Below are positions 48,593 to 58,008 of a stretch of 64,000 bases of DNA, piece by piece; position 1 is the first letter of the stretch, and every line of letters begins with the position of its first letter. This DNA comes from Curtobacterium sp. TC1. GTDB taxonomy: Bacteria; Actinomycetota; Actinomycetes; Actinomycetales; Microbacteriaceae. The notes beneath the pieces were generated by a model. The model was given only the letters and a program-made list of their open reading frames with translations, was not told the origin of the DNA and ran no database searches. The stretch is from the NCBI RefSeq assembly GCF_019844075.1, contig NZ_CP081964.1, positions 3,890,931 through 3,954,930 of the forward strand, in the 5' to 3' direction. Made by a program: the position numbers and the translations under genes.

Positions 48593-51500
48593 GTGGCCCG
48601 CTTCCGTATGCACATCCTCCGCACCACGCTCGCCGCAGCCGCGTCGACCCTCGTCGCGCTCGGCCTGGTCGTCGCGCCCGTCAGCGCCCCGCACGCCGAT
48701 GCTGCGACGGTCTCGTCGGCCACGACCCACCTCGCCGATCCGGCTGCCGCCGACGCCGGCAAGGCCACCATCTCGGTCGCTCCTGCGCACCGTGGGATCG
48801 TGCAGCGCGACCAGGGCCTCACTCTCTCGGTGACGGTCACCAACGACACCGACACCGCACTGCCGGCGGGCACCGCGGAGTTCGACATCTTCCGCTCCGT
48901 GAGCACACGGGACGTCCTCGCCGAGTGGCTTGCCGACACCACCACGACCGGTTACCTCGGCGCCCCGATGGACTCCGTGGACATCCCGGCCGTCCCGGCG
49001 CACCGATCGGTCACCATCGACTCGGTCGAGATCGTCTCGGGCAACGTGGCACTCGGCGGGTACTCCTCGTTCGGTGCGCGGCGCATCGCGGCGGAGTACA
49101 CGGCCGGTGAGACCTTCGCCGTCGCCCGCTCCGCGATCACCTGGTACCCGGACTTCGAGCAGGTGCCGGTCAGCGTCTCGGTGGCGATGCCGGTGACCGT
49201 CCCGAAGTCCACGGACGGGATCCTCAGCGCGGCCGTCCTGGCCGCCGCGACCTCGGTGGACGGCACCCTCACCCAGCAGCTCGACGCGGCCGAGGACCAC
49301 AACGTCGCCGTCGCGGTCGACCCACGCATCATCGCCTCGATCCGGATCCTCGGCGAGAACGCCCCGTCCGCGGCGACGGCGTGGCTCCAGCGGCTCGAGG
49401 CCCTGCGCAACGAGACCTTCGCGCTGCCCTACGCCGACGCCGACGTCACCGGCCTGCGCCAGGCGGGGTCGGACGGCATCCTCTCCCCGATCTCGCTCGA
49501 CCAGTCCGTGAAGTCCGAGAACTTCCCCGGTGCCGAGACGCCCGCGCCGACGCCGACCGCCACCCCCGGGCAGACCTCCGGCCCGAGCAGCACAGCGACC
49601 CCGAGCGACGACGCCACCACCGACGCCGGCTCCGGCTCCGGCACGGGTGAGACCACGGAGACGCTGCCCACCACGGAACAGCTGCTGGACTTCCCCTACT
49701 CCATGGACTCCATCGCATGGCCGGCGGACGGCACCGTGACCGCGGCCGACCTGACGGCGCTGCAGCGGGCCGACAAGGACACGACCATCGTCTCGAGCGG
49801 GAACACCTCCGCCGGCGCGAACGCCACGATCTCGGCGTCCGAGAAGATCGGCGACGACCACGTCCTCGTCTCCGACCAGTCGATGTCGTCCCTGCTGCGC
49901 GATGCGGCGACGGCACCGGACCGCCAGAGCTGGTCGTCGGCGATGTCCGAACTGACCGCGACGCTCGCCACCTCGGCGCGTGACGGCGGCACCACCGGGC
50001 CGATCCTGCTCACCCTCGGTCGCGACTGGCCCTCGGACTCCACGCGCCTCAGCCAGACCCTCGACGCCCTCGAGAGCACCGCCTGGGTCGCGCCGGCCGA
50101 CCTCTCCACCGCGTCGAAGGCCGTCGCGGGGTCGCTCACCCTCAACAGTGCGTCCACCGGCGCCGACCGCATCGCGCAGCTCAAGCGCCTGGTGCAGGGC
50201 GAACAGGGGCTCTCCGCGTTCGCCACGATCCTCGACACCCCCACCGAACTGACGGCACCGGCACGCCTCCGGCTGCTCGCCCTCGCCTCGAACGCGTGGC
50301 GCGGCGACGACGAGGGACTCACGGCCGCGGTCGACGCCCGCACCGCGGCTTGGGCGAAGCAGACCACCGAGGTCGGGATCGTCGACTCGAGCAGCCTGAC
50401 CCTGCTCGGGGACCGGTCGTCGCTCCCGGTCTCGATCCGCAACAGCTCGGACTACCCGGTGACGGTGCACCTGGCCGTCCAGCCGTCGAACTCCGCACTC
50501 CGCATCGTCCGCAACGACATCGTGGTCGAGATCCAGCCGGACTCGTCGACCCGTGCCACCGTGCCCGTGCAGTCGGTCGCGAACGGCAAGGTCGAGCTGA
50601 CCATGTCGCTGTCGAGCCCGACCGGCGTCGCCGTCGCGCAGCCGGCCACCGTCGAGCTCAACGTCCAGGCACAGTGGGAGACCGTCATCACCGCCGCCGC
50701 CGCGGTCGCCCTGATCGCGATCTTCGGCTTCGGCATCTTCCGCAGCATCCGGAAGCGCATCCGCCGTCGCAACGGCGAACTCGACGACGAGGACGACGAC
50801 GACCCCAACCGCCCGCTCGCCGTGCAGCCGGGTGCGCCCGGCGCGTCCGCCGTGCCGGCCGCTGTCGCAGCTCCTGGCGGCGACCGCCTGCAGGACGCGA
50901 TCGCCCGTGCCGGGGCCGAACCGGGCCTCCCGTCCGACGCCCGTACCAGCCGCGTCGCGGACGCCCGCGACCCCGAGGAGCCGACCATCAGCGCCACCCA
51001 GCCCCAGCCCGACGTCGACGCGGAACCGGTCGCGGAGCGCAGCCTGGGGCGGGCGAGTGCGATGCTCGCGGCGGGGACGATGGTGAGCCGGATCCTCGGC
51101 TTCGCGAAGACCTTCGTGCTCGCCTACGCCATCGGGCAGAACAAGAGCCCCTCGGCCAACGCGTTCGCGGTCGCGAACCAGCTGCCGAACAACATCTACG
51201 CGCTCATCGCAGGCGGCCTGCTGTCGGCCGTGCTCATCCCGCAGATCGTCCGCGCCATGAAGAACGGGACGGACGGCGGGCAGGCGTACGTCAACAAGAT
51301 CGTGACGCTCGGCGGGTCGGTCTTCATCGTCATCACGATCGTCGCGACGGCACTGGCACCGCTCCTGGTGCGCCTGTACACGACGTCCTCGGACACCCGG
51401 GGTCCCGCTGCGACCGACCTCGCCATCGCCTTCGCGTTCTGGTGCCTGCCGCAGATCCTGTTCTACGCGATGTACTCGCTGCTCGGTGAGGTCCTCAACG

Positions 51501-52648
51501 CCAAGCAGGTCTTCGGGCCGTTCACCTGGGCTCCTCTGCTCAACAACGTCATCGCGATCGCCGGCCTCGTCGTGTTCATCGCCCTGTACGGCACCAGCGG
51601 CAGCGCCCTTGACGAATGGACACCCGCGAAGATCGCGCTCCTCGCCGGCAGCGCTTCCTTCGGGGTGTTCGCCCAGGCGGCGTTCCTCCCGCTGTTCTGG
51701 CGGCGAGCAGGGCTGTCGTTCCGACCGGACTTCCGGTGGCGCGGCGTCGGCCTGAAGTCGACGGGCACCGCTGCCGGGTGGCTCTTCGCGATGATCCTGG
51801 TGACGCAGGTCGCCGGCATCGTGCAGTCGGCCGTCGCGTGGAAGGGTCAGGGTGACGGACCCGGCAACGCGGTGCTCGGCAACGCGTGGCTCATCTTCAT
51901 GCTGCCGCACTCGATCATCACGGTGTCCATCGCGACGGCGTACTTCACCCGGATGAGCCACGACGCTGCGCGCGGCGACCTGGCATCCGTCCGACGGAAC
52001 CTGTCGCTGTCCCTGCGCATCGTGGGGCTCTTCACCGTGTTCGCGTCGGTGGCGCTGGTCGTCGTCGCGGTGCCGTTCGGCCGGCTGTACGAGGGCACGT
52101 TCGAGAGCGCCCTGCAGGTTGGTGCCGTCCTGGTCGCCTACATGCCCGGCCTGGTGCTGTTCAGCATGTTGTTCATCATCCAGCGCGTGTTCTGGGCCAT
52201 GCACGACCACCGGACGCCGTTCCTGATGCAGTGCATCCAGTCCGTCCTGTTCGTCATCGGTGCCCTCGCGGTGTCGACGTTCCCGACCTCCGTGATCGGC
52301 ATCGGTGTGGCCGCGTGCACCACCCTCGCCGGGACCGCGCAGACGATCGTCGCGCTCGTCCTGGTGCGTCGGAAGCTCGGCAGCATCGAGGGAGCGGTCG
52401 TGACCCGCTCGCACGTGCAGTTCATCATCGCGGCCTTGATCGCCGGCGTCGTCGGCCTGCTGGTCGTCAACTTCTTCGGCGCGTTCTCCGCAGCCGGGTT
52501 CGCGATGTCCGACCGCACCGGGGCACTCATCACCATCGTCCTGACCGGCGCCGTCATGGTCCTCGTGTACTTCGGGGCGCTCGTCGTCGCGAAGAACGGC
52601 GAGATCAAGAACGCCGTCGGGATGGTCAGGAGCAAGCTCGGTCGCTGA
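48593..52648 (+). CDS. murJ: DUF6049-MurJ fusion: extracellular glycoprotein-like domain joined to lipid II flippase
   Basis: A single open frame of 1351 residues. The first part has a signal peptide (up to about residue 37), a large extracellular Ser/Thr-rich region, a Thr/Pro linker (~315-360) and one membrane helix near 697-720, followed by a basic and acidic tail (RKRIRRR, then LDDEDDDDP); this order fits DUF6049. From about residue 817 the sequence is MurJ: SLGRASAMLAAGTMVSRILG, then NQLPNNIYALIAGGLLSAVL, with ~14 helices, the lipid II flippase. Related bacteria usually carry these as neighbouring separate genes. No stop or frameshift separates them here. GTG 48593 or ATG 48608 may be the start. 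Confidence 0.85.
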   Translation: MARFRMHILRTTLAAAASTLVALGLVVAPVSAPHADAATVSSATTHLADPAAADAGKATISVAPAHRGIVQRDQGLTLSVTVTNDTDTALPAGTAEFDIFRSVSTRDVLAEWLADTTTTGYLGAPMDSVDIPAVPAHRSVTIDSVEIVSGNVALGGYSSFGARRIAAEYTAGETFAVARSAITWYPDFEQVPVSVSVAMPVTVPKSTDGILSAAVLAAATSVDGTLTQQLDAAEDHNVAVAVDPRIIASIRILGENAPSAATAWLQRLEALRNETFALPYADADVTGLRQAGSDGILSPISLDQSVKSENFPGAETPAPTPTATPGQTSGPSSTATPSDDATTDAGSGSGTGETTETLPTTEQLLDFPYSMDSIAWPADGTVTAADLTALQRADKDTTIVSSGNTSAGANATISASEKIGDDHVLVSDQSMSSLLRDAATAPDRQSWSSAMSELTATLATSARDGGTTGPILLTLGRDWPSDSTRLSQTLDALESTAWVAPADLSTASKAVAGSLTLNSASTGADRIAQLKRLVQGEQGLSAFATILDTPTELTAPARLRLLALASNAWRGDDEGLTAAVDARTAAWAKQTTEVGIVDSSSLTLLGDRSSLPVSIRNSSDYPVTVHLAVQPSNSALRIVRNDIVVEIQPDSSTRATVPVQSVANGKVELTMSLSSPTGVAVAQPATVELNVQAQWETVITAAAAVALIAIFGFGIFRSIRKRIRRRNGELDDEDDDDPNRPLAVQPGAPGASAVPAAVAAPGGDRLQDAIARAGAEPGLPSDARTSRVADARDPEEPTISATQPQPDVDAEPVAERSLGRASAMLAAGTMVSRILGFAKTFVLAYAIGQNKSPSANAFAVANQLPNNIYALIAGGLLSAVLIPQIVRAMKNGTDGGQAYVNKIVTLGGSVFIVITIVATALAPLLVRLYTTSSDTRGPAATDLAIAFAFWCLPQILFYAMYSLLGEVLNAKQVFGPFTWAPLLNNVIAIAGLVVFIALYGTSGSALDEWTPAKIALLAGSASFGVFAQAAFLPLFWRRAGLSFRPDFRWRGVGLKSTGTAAGWLFAMILVTQVAGIVQSAVAWKGQGDGPGNAVLGNAWLIFMLPHSIITVSIATAYFTRMSHDAARGDLASVRRNLSLSLRIVGLFTVFASVALVVVAVPFGRLYEGTFESALQVGAVLVAYMPGLVLFSMLFIIQRVFWAMHDHRTPFLMQCIQSVLFVIGALAVSTFPTSVIGIGVAACTTLAGTAQTIVALVLVRRKLGSIEGAVVTRSHVQFIIAALIAGVVGLLVVNFFGAFSAAGFAMSDRTGALITIVLTGAVMVLVYFGALVVAKNGEIKNAVGMVRSKLGR
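50902..50936 (+). repeat. Dispersed repeat inside the linker of the DUF6049-MurJ gene
   Basis: CGCCCGTGCCGGGGCCGAA followed by CCGGGCCTCCCGTCCG, matching the intergenic copy at 44883-44915 with a 2-base gap and few differences. It is translated in frame as part of AGAEPGLPSDA (residues ~770-781). It lies between the DUF6049 tail and the MurJ part, where a gene boundary would be expected. Confidence 0.65.
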
Positions 52649-52731
52649 CCGCACGCTTCCCGGACGTCGCGGAATGCCGCGCCGGTACCATGTGTTGACC
52701 CGGTCAGCACGCAACGGAAGGGCAGTCAGGC

Positions 52732-53718
52732 ATGCGCCAGCTCATCATCATCGGTTCCGGTCCGGCCGGGTTCACCGCCGGCATCTACGCCGCGCGCGCA
52801 GAGCTCAAGCCGCTCATCGTCGCGTCCAGTGTCGAGACGGGCGGGGAACTCACCAAGACGACCGAGGTCGAGAACTTCCCGGGCTTCCCCGAGGGGATCC
52901 AGGGCCCCGACCTCATGATCAAGATGCAGGAACAGGCCGAGAAGTTCGGCGCCGAGGTCCTGTACGACGACGCCGTCTCCGTCGACCTCACCGGCGACGT
53001 GAAGAAGGTCACCGTCGGTTCCGGCGAGACGTACGAAGCCCTCGCGGTCATCTACGCGACCGGTTCGGCGTACCGCCACCTCGGCATCGCCGACGAAGAG
53101 CGCCTCTCGGGCCACGGTGTCTCGTGGTGCGCGACCTGCGACGGCTTCTTCTTCCGCCAGAAGAACATCGCCGTGGTCGGCGGTGGCGACTCCGCGATGG
53201 AAGAAGCGACGTTCCTCACCCGCTTCGCCGACAAGGTCACCGTGATCCACCGCAAGGACACCCTCCGCGCGTCGAAGATCATGCAGGACCGTGCCCACAA
53301 CGACCCGAAGATCGAGTTCGCGTGGAACAAGGAGGTCATCGGCATCCAGGGTGACTCCGCAGTGACCGGCGTGACCCTGAAGGACACCGTGGACGGCACC
53401 GAGAGCGAACTCGCCCTCGACGGCCTGTTCATCGCGATCGGCAACGACCCCCGTGTGCACCTCGTGCACGGTCAGCTCGAGCTCGCTCCCGAGGGCACCA
53501 TCGCCGTCGAGGGCCGCACGTCCAAGGCCGTCGGCGTTCCCGGGGTCTTCGTCGCGGGTGACGTGCTCGACCACACCTACCGCCAGGCCATCACGGCTGC
53601 CGGCTCCGGTGCGGTCGCTGCCCTCGACGCGGAGAAGTACCTCGCCGACCTCGAGGACACGCTGACCGACGCTGCTGTGGGCGAGACCCCGGTCGAGCCG
53701 GTCACCATCTCCGCCTGA
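52732..53718 (+). CDS. trxB: Thioredoxin reductase
   Basis: A 328-residue flavoprotein that transfers electrons from NADPH to thioredoxin. It has the FAD motif GSGPAGFTAGIYAARA, the redox pair Cys133 and Cys136 (SWCATCDGF), and the NADPH motif VVGGGDSAMEEA. The C-terminal VAGDVLDHTYRQAITAAGSG closes the FAD domain. It lies 76 bases before trxA, so the two form the standard pair. Confidence 0.97.
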   Translation: MRQLIIIGSGPAGFTAGIYAARAELKPLIVASSVETGGELTKTTEVENFPGFPEGIQGPDLMIKMQEQAEKFGAEVLYDDAVSVDLTGDVKKVTVGSGETYEALAVIYATGSAYRHLGIADEERLSGHGVSWCATCDGFFFRQKNIAVVGGGDSAMEEATFLTRFADKVTVIHRKDTLRASKIMQDRAHNDPKIEFAWNKEVIGIQGDSAVTGVTLKDTVDGTESELALDGLFIAIGNDPRVHLVHGQLELAPEGTIAVEGRTSKAVGVPGVFVAGDVLDHTYRQAITAAGSGAVAALDAEKYLADLEDTLTDAAVGETPVEPVTISA

Positions 53719-53794
53719 CCCGTACGGCCCCCGGAATGCCGGGGGCCCGTCCGCGGTTCCACACCCAGTACCGACTTCTCACGAAAGGACACCC

Positions 53795-54121
53795 ATGTCC
53801 AACGCAAAGGCTGTCACCGACGCCACCTTCTCGGACGAGGTCCTCAAGTCCGACAAGACGATCCTCGTCGACTTCTGGGCCGAGTGGTGCGGCCCGTGTC
53901 GCGCCGTCTCGCCGATCCTCGACCAGATCGCCGAAGAGCACGCCGGCAAGATCGAGATCGTGAAGCTCAACGTGGACGACAACCCCCAGTCGGCCATGAA
54001 CTACCAGATCACCTCGATCCCGGCGATGAAGGTCTTCAAGGGCGGCGAGGTCGTCAAGACCGTCATCGGCGCCAAGCCGAAGCCCGCGCTCGAGGCCGAC
54101 CTCGCCGAGTTCCTCGCGTAG
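53795..54121 (+). CDS. trxA: Thioredoxin
   Basis: A 108-residue thioredoxin with the active site WCGPC (Cys32, Cys35) after VDFWAE, the cis-Pro loop TSIPAMKVFK, and normal length. It is the electron donor to reductases, reduced by trxB next door. ATG 53795 has GAAAGGA upstream. A terminator follows. Confidence 0.97.
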   Translation: MSNAKAVTDATFSDEVLKSDKTILVDFWAEWCGPCRAVSPILDQIAEEHAGKIEIVKLNVDDNPQSAMNYQITSIPAMKVFKGGEVVKTVIGAKPKPALEADLAEFLA

Positions 54122-54138
54122 GTCGCACCAGCACCACC

Positions 54139-54185
54139 GAACGCCCCGTCCTCGTCCTGCTCAGCAGACGCGGGCGGGGCGTTCG
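54139..54185 (+). terminator. Terminator after trxA
   Basis: CGAACGCCCCG and CGGGGCGTTCG (11 bp) with a 25-base loop, starting 18 bases after the trxA stop. Confidence 0.7.
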
Positions 54186-54282
54186 CGTGCCACCCGTTGC
54201 GGATCGGCCCCCGCCGCGGAGCCCGGGTTTCCGGGGTCGATGTCGTAGTGTGGCGGGAATGTCTCACTGATCGGAGCACGGT

Positions 54283-55587
54283 ATGACGAACGGCAACAGC
54301 CTCGACCCCTGGTACGACTCCTACGCCCAGCGCACCGCCGGGCTGAGCGCCTCCGAGGTCCGAGCCCTGTTCGCCGTCGCCTCGCGCCCTGAGGTGGTCT
54401 CGCTGGCCGGCGGCATGCCGTTCGTCTCCGCACTGCCCAGAGAGCTCGTCACGGGCTCCCTGGACCGCGTGATGAACGAGCACGCCGCCATGGCGCTGCA
54501 GTACGGCGGCGGTCAGGGTCTCCGGTCGCTCCGCGAGCACATCGTGGACGTCATGAGCCTCGAGGGCATCCGTGCGAGCGCCGAGGACGTCGTCGTGACG
54601 ACGGGCTCGCAGCACGCACTCGACCTCGTCACGCGGCTGTTCATCGATCCGGGCGACGTCGTGCTCGCCGAGTCCCCGTCCTACGTCGGCGCGATCGGTG
54701 TGTTCCGGTCGTACCAGGCCGAGACCGTCCACGTGACGACCGACGAACTCGGACTGGTGCCCGAGGCGCTGCGCGAGGCGATCGCGAACCTGCGCACGCA
54801 GGGGAAGCGGATCAAGTTCCTCTACACGATCCCGAACTTCCACAACCCGGCCGGCGTCACCATGAGTCGGGAGCGCCGCATCGAGGTGCTCGACATCTGC
54901 CGGTCGAACAACATCCTCGTGCTCGAGGACAACCCGTACGGGCTCCTCTGGTTCGACGAGCCGGCACCGCAGGCCATCCGCTCCATCGACGAAGAAGGGG
55001 TCGTGTACCTGGGGTCCTTCTCGAAGACCCTCGCACCCGGTTTCCGCGTCGGCTGGGCGCTCGCGCCGCATGCCATCCGCGAGAAGCTCGTGCTCGCCAA
55101 CGAGTCGGCCGTCCTCGCCCCGAACTCCTTCGGCCAGTACGTCGTGAACGCCTACCTGGACGCCGCGGACTGGAAGGGTCAGGTCGACACCTTCCGGGGC
55201 ATCTACGCAGAGCGTCGTGACGCCATGCTGTCCGCCCTGGGGGAGTTCCTGCCGGACCTGTCCTGGACGAAGCCGAACGGTGGCTTCTTCGTCTGGCTCA
55301 CGCTCCCCGAGTCGCTCGACTCCAAGGGCATGCTGCCGCGCGCGGTGAAGGAGCTCGTCGCGTACACGCCGGGGACGGCCTTCTACGCAGACGGTCGCGG
55401 TGGGGGACACATCCGTCTGTCGTTCTGCTACCCCACTCCCGAGCAGATCCGCGTCGGCGTGAAGCGGCTCGCCAACGTCGTGAACGACGAGCTCGAGCTG
55501 ATCGAGACGTTCGGCCCGAGCACGCGGCCGAACGGCGTCGTGCGTGAGACGTCCTCGGTCAGCGCCCCGCCGCCGAACATCTCCTGA
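54283..55587 (+). CDS. PLP-dependent aminotransferase (class I/II, MocR-type catalytic domain)
   Basis: A 434-residue PLP enzyme with the catalytic lysine in YLGSFSKTLAPGFRVGW and the substrate/PLP motifs TTGSQHALDL and IPNFHNPAGVTMS. It resembles LysN/2-aminoadipate aminotransferases and the C-terminal domain of MocR regulators, but has no N-terminal HTH. The amino-acid substrate is not certain. It lies between trxA and the D-Ala-D-Ala-ligase-like gene. Confidence 0.85.
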   Translation: MTNGNSLDPWYDSYAQRTAGLSASEVRALFAVASRPEVVSLAGGMPFVSALPRELVTGSLDRVMNEHAAMALQYGGGQGLRSLREHIVDVMSLEGIRASAEDVVVTTGSQHALDLVTRLFIDPGDVVLAESPSYVGAIGVFRSYQAETVHVTTDELGLVPEALREAIANLRTQGKRIKFLYTIPNFHNPAGVTMSRERRIEVLDICRSNNILVLEDNPYGLLWFDEPAPQAIRSIDEEGVVYLGSFSKTLAPGFRVGWALAPHAIREKLVLANESAVLAPNSFGQYVVNAYLDAADWKGQVDTFRGIYAERRDAMLSALGEFLPDLSWTKPNGGFFVWLTLPESLDSKGMLPRAVKELVAYTPGTAFYADGRGGGHIRLSFCYPTPEQIRVGVKRLANVVNDELELIETFGPSTRPNGVVRETSSVSAPPPNIS

Positions 55588-55647
55588 TCAGCGCTTTTCT
55601 GCGGTGCGAAGCCCACCAGCACCGTCGTTCCACACCGGAGGACCCCC

Positions 55648-56610
55648 ATGGCTGAGCTCACCCGTCGTCACGTCGTCGTCGTCGCGGGAGGGATCTCGCA
55701 CGAGCGCGACGTCTCCCTGCGCTCCGGTCGACGGGTCGCCGACTCGCTGACCGGGTACGGCTGGCAGGTCGACCTCCGCGACGCGGACGCACTGCTCCTG
55801 CCGGCTCTCGCCGAAACCCGCCCGGACGTCGTGTGGCCGGCTCTGCACGGCGCCTCCGGTGAAGACGGGGCCCTGCGGGGCATCCTGGAGGCGGTGGACA
55901 TCCCGTTCGTCGGCTCACGTTCCACGTCGGCACGGTTGGCATGGGACAAGCCCACGGCCTCCGCGTTGGTCGCGCGGGCAGGCGTGCGAACCCCTCGCTC
56001 CGTCACGCTGTCCCACGACGTGTTCCGCGAACTCGGTGCCGTCGGAGTGCTCGAGGCCATCGCGGGCGAGCACCCGGTCCCACTCGCGGTGAAGCCAGCA
56101 CGCGGTGGCAGCGCGCAGGGCGTGACCCTCGTCGACGACGTCGACGACCTGCCGCGCGCCATGGTGACCGCGTACACGTACTGCGACGACGTCGTGGTCG
56201 AGCAGCTCATCCGCGGCACCGAGGTCGCAGTCGGCATCATCGACACCGGCGACGGGCCCGTGGCACTCTCCGCCGTGGAGATCGTGCCGCGGAACGGGAT
56301 CTACGGGTTCGAGGCACGGTACAACGCGGGGGAGACGACGTTCTACACCCCGGCCAGGCTGTCGGACGAGTTCGCGTCAGCTGCAGCGGACGCCGCAGTC
56401 GCAGCCCACGCGGCGCTCGGCCTCCGCCATCTGTCGCGTGTGGACCTCATCATCGACGGAGCGGGCACGCCCTGGTTCCTCGAAGCCAACGTGCTCCCGG
56501 GTCTGACCGAGACCTCCCTGCTGCCGCAGGCACTCTCCGCATCCGGTTTCGATCTCGGGTGGACGTACGCAGAGCTCGCCGAACAGGCGATCCGCGACCA
56601 CCACGCCTGA
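55648..56610 (+). CDS. D-alanine-D-alanine ligase-like ATP-grasp protein
   Basis: A 320-residue ATP-grasp enzyme. GGISHERDVSLRSG near the start matches the ligase signature; the ATP-grasp part shows HPVPLAVKPARGGSAQGV, and the Mg-binding end WFLEANVLPGLTETS. It is shorter than many Ddl enzymes (~350-370). It may be a true ligase or a related dipeptide or amino-acid ligase; the chromosomal location near parB suggests a conserved gene. It ends just before two parS-like sites. Confidence 0.85.
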   Translation: MAELTRRHVVVVAGGISHERDVSLRSGRRVADSLTGYGWQVDLRDADALLLPALAETRPDVVWPALHGASGEDGALRGILEAVDIPFVGSRSTSARLAWDKPTASALVARAGVRTPRSVTLSHDVFRELGAVGVLEAIAGEHPVPLAVKPARGGSAQGVTLVDDVDDLPRAMVTAYTYCDDVVVEQLIRGTEVAVGIIDTGDGPVALSAVEIVPRNGIYGFEARYNAGETTFYTPARLSDEFASAAADAAVAAHAALGLRHLSRVDLIIDGAGTPWFLEANVLPGLTETSLLPQALSASGFDLGWTYAELAEQAIRDHHA

Positions 56611-56624
56611 TCCGCGAGCTCGAC

Positions 56625-56638
56625 GTTCCACGTGGAAC
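56625..56638. other. parS-like site 1
   Basis: GTTCCACGTGGAAC, a perfect palindrome matching the ParB-binding parS core (GTTnCACGTGnAAC). It lies 15 bases after the ligase-like gene. Together with the second site at 56661 it forms an inverted pair. Confidence 0.85.
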
Positions 56639-56660
56639 ATCGGAGTGCGCGAGAGTCGAT

Positions 56661-56674
56661 GTTCCACGTGGAAC
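56661..56674. other. parS-like site 2
   Basis: GTTCCACGTGGAAC again, 36 bases from the first, with flanks ATGTTCCACGTGGAACGTCG that are the reverse of those at the first site. So two ParB-binding sites sit upstream of the ClpP pair. Confidence 0.85.
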
Positions 56675-56761
56675 GTCGGCACCCGCGGTTCGCTGCTGAG
56701 AGCTGATCCGCTCTGAGCAGCATCGGATGCGTGTGGTCATCTCCCGGGGCACGGTGGACGC

Positions 56762-57400
56762 ATGACCGATTCACCACCACCCGCAGCCTTCACGATCGAG
56801 TACCGGCGTGCCCTCTTCGACCATCGCGTGCTCGTACTCGACGGCGCCCTCGACGACGACAACGGCACCGTCCTCATGACGCAGTTGGTACAGCTCGCGA
56901 CGGCGGACCCCTGGAGCGACATCGCGCTCTGGATCCATTCGCCCGGAGGCTCGGTCCCGGCGATGCTCGCCCTCCGGGACCTCATGCGGGTGATCCCCAA
57001 CGACGTCAGCACCCTCGCATTCGGGATCGCCTGCAGCGCGGGCCAGTTCCTGCTGTCCTCCGGTACTCCCGGCAAGCGACGAGCACTGCCGCACAGCCGG
57101 ATCCTGATGCACCAGGGATCTGCAGGGATCGGGGGGAGTGCAGTGGACGTGGCGCTGCAGGCAGACCACCTCCGTGACACCCGCGACACCGTGCTCGGAC
57201 TCATCGCAGCGGACACCGGTCAGACGGTCGACCGCATCTTCGAGGACTCGCTGCACGACCACTGGTACTCCGCGCAGGAGGCCCTCGACTACGGTTTCGT
57301 CGACGTGATCGTCGACGACTTCTCGGTGATCCGGCCCCAGCAGCCCAGCTCCACCGTGACCGGCTTCGGCGGACCTGCGGTCGGGGAGGGAGACCGTTGA
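56762..57400 (+). CDS. clpP: ClpP-type serine protease subunit, intact triad
   Basis: A 212-residue ClpP-fold protein. The triad is Ser92 (GIACSAGQ), His117 (ILMHQGS) and Asp166 (LHDHWYS). The oxyanion-like IHSPGGSV motif is normal. It has an N-terminal Pro-rich tail and a C-terminal Pro/Ser extension beyond the fold. It overlaps the next gene (TTGA). A co-encoded partner with a missing Ser suggests a mixed barrel. Such non-housekeeping ClpP copies are found in actinobacteria; the specific role is inference. Confidence 0.85.
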   Translation: MTDSPPPAAFTIEYRRALFDHRVLVLDGALDDDNGTVLMTQLVQLATADPWSDIALWIHSPGGSVPAMLALRDLMRVIPNDVSTLAFGIACSAGQFLLSSGTPGKRRALPHSRILMHQGSAGIGGSAVDVALQADHLRDTRDTVLGLIAADTGQTVDRIFEDSLHDHWYSAQEALDYGFVDVIVDDFSVIRPQQPSSTVTGFGGPAVGEGDR

Positions 57401-57984
57401 GCGCGTACACGATCCCGAACGTCATCGCGCGGGATGCTCGCGGCGACCGCGTCCTGGACGTCTACTCGCACCTGCTCACCGAGCGCATCATCTACATCGG
57501 TACCGCGATCGATGCTGGCGTCGCCAACGCCCTCATCGCGCAACTCCTCTTCCTCGAGTCGGACAACCCGGACTCGGACGTCCAGCTCTACGTCAACTGC
57601 GACGGCGGCGACCCGAGTGCCATGCTCGCCGTCTACGACACCATGCGGTTCATCCGCGCCGCGGTCGCGACCACCTGTGTGGGGCAAGCGATCGGTGTCG
57701 GAGCCGTCCTGCTCGCCGCGGGCGCAGCAGGAAAGCGGTCGGCCCTGCCGCATGCTCGGGTCGTGCTCCACCAACCCGCGGCGCAGGGACAGGGGGCCAT
57801 TCCCGAACTCATCCTGCAGGCTGACGAGGTCGTCCGGATACGGGCCGAGATCGAGCACCTACTCACCGAGCACAGCGGCCAGAGTGTCGAGCGACTCCGG
57901 GCCGACACGGATCACGATCGCGTCTTCACCGCCCGTCAGGCCCAGCAGTACGGGCTCGTGGACCACGTGATCACTCGACGCTGA
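57397..57984 (+). CDS. ClpP-like subunit with catalytic Ser replaced by Gly
   Basis: A 195-residue ClpP-fold protein with a TTG start at 57397 (GGGAGGGA upstream) that overlaps the previous stop. The site of the catalytic Ser is Gly100 (GQAIGVGAVLLAAG against the usual GQAASMGA). His125 (VVLHQPA) and Asp174 (DHDRVFTA) are kept. The INSPGGS motif is changed to VNCDGGDP. It is therefore expected to be inactive alone and may be a structural or regulatory partner of the gene before it. Confidence 0.85.
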   Translation: MSAYTIPNVIARDARGDRVLDVYSHLLTERIIYIGTAIDAGVANALIAQLLFLESDNPDSDVQLYVNCDGGDPSAMLAVYDTMRFIRAAVATTCVGQAIGVGAVLLAAGAAGKRSALPHARVVLHQPAAQGQGAIPELILQADEVVRIRAEIEHLLTEHSGQSVERLRADTDHDRVFTARQAQQYGLVDHVITRR

Positions 57985-58008
57985 CGGACGGCGCTGCCCG
58001 ACGACGCC

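Noticed and set aside
48548..52714. A long open frame on the minus strand opposite the DUF6049-MurJ gene (about 1388 codons)
   Set aside because: It is Arg/Gly/Asp-rich with no family motifs, and the plus strand carries the codon bias and the known domains. Long antisense frames are common in GC-rich DNA.
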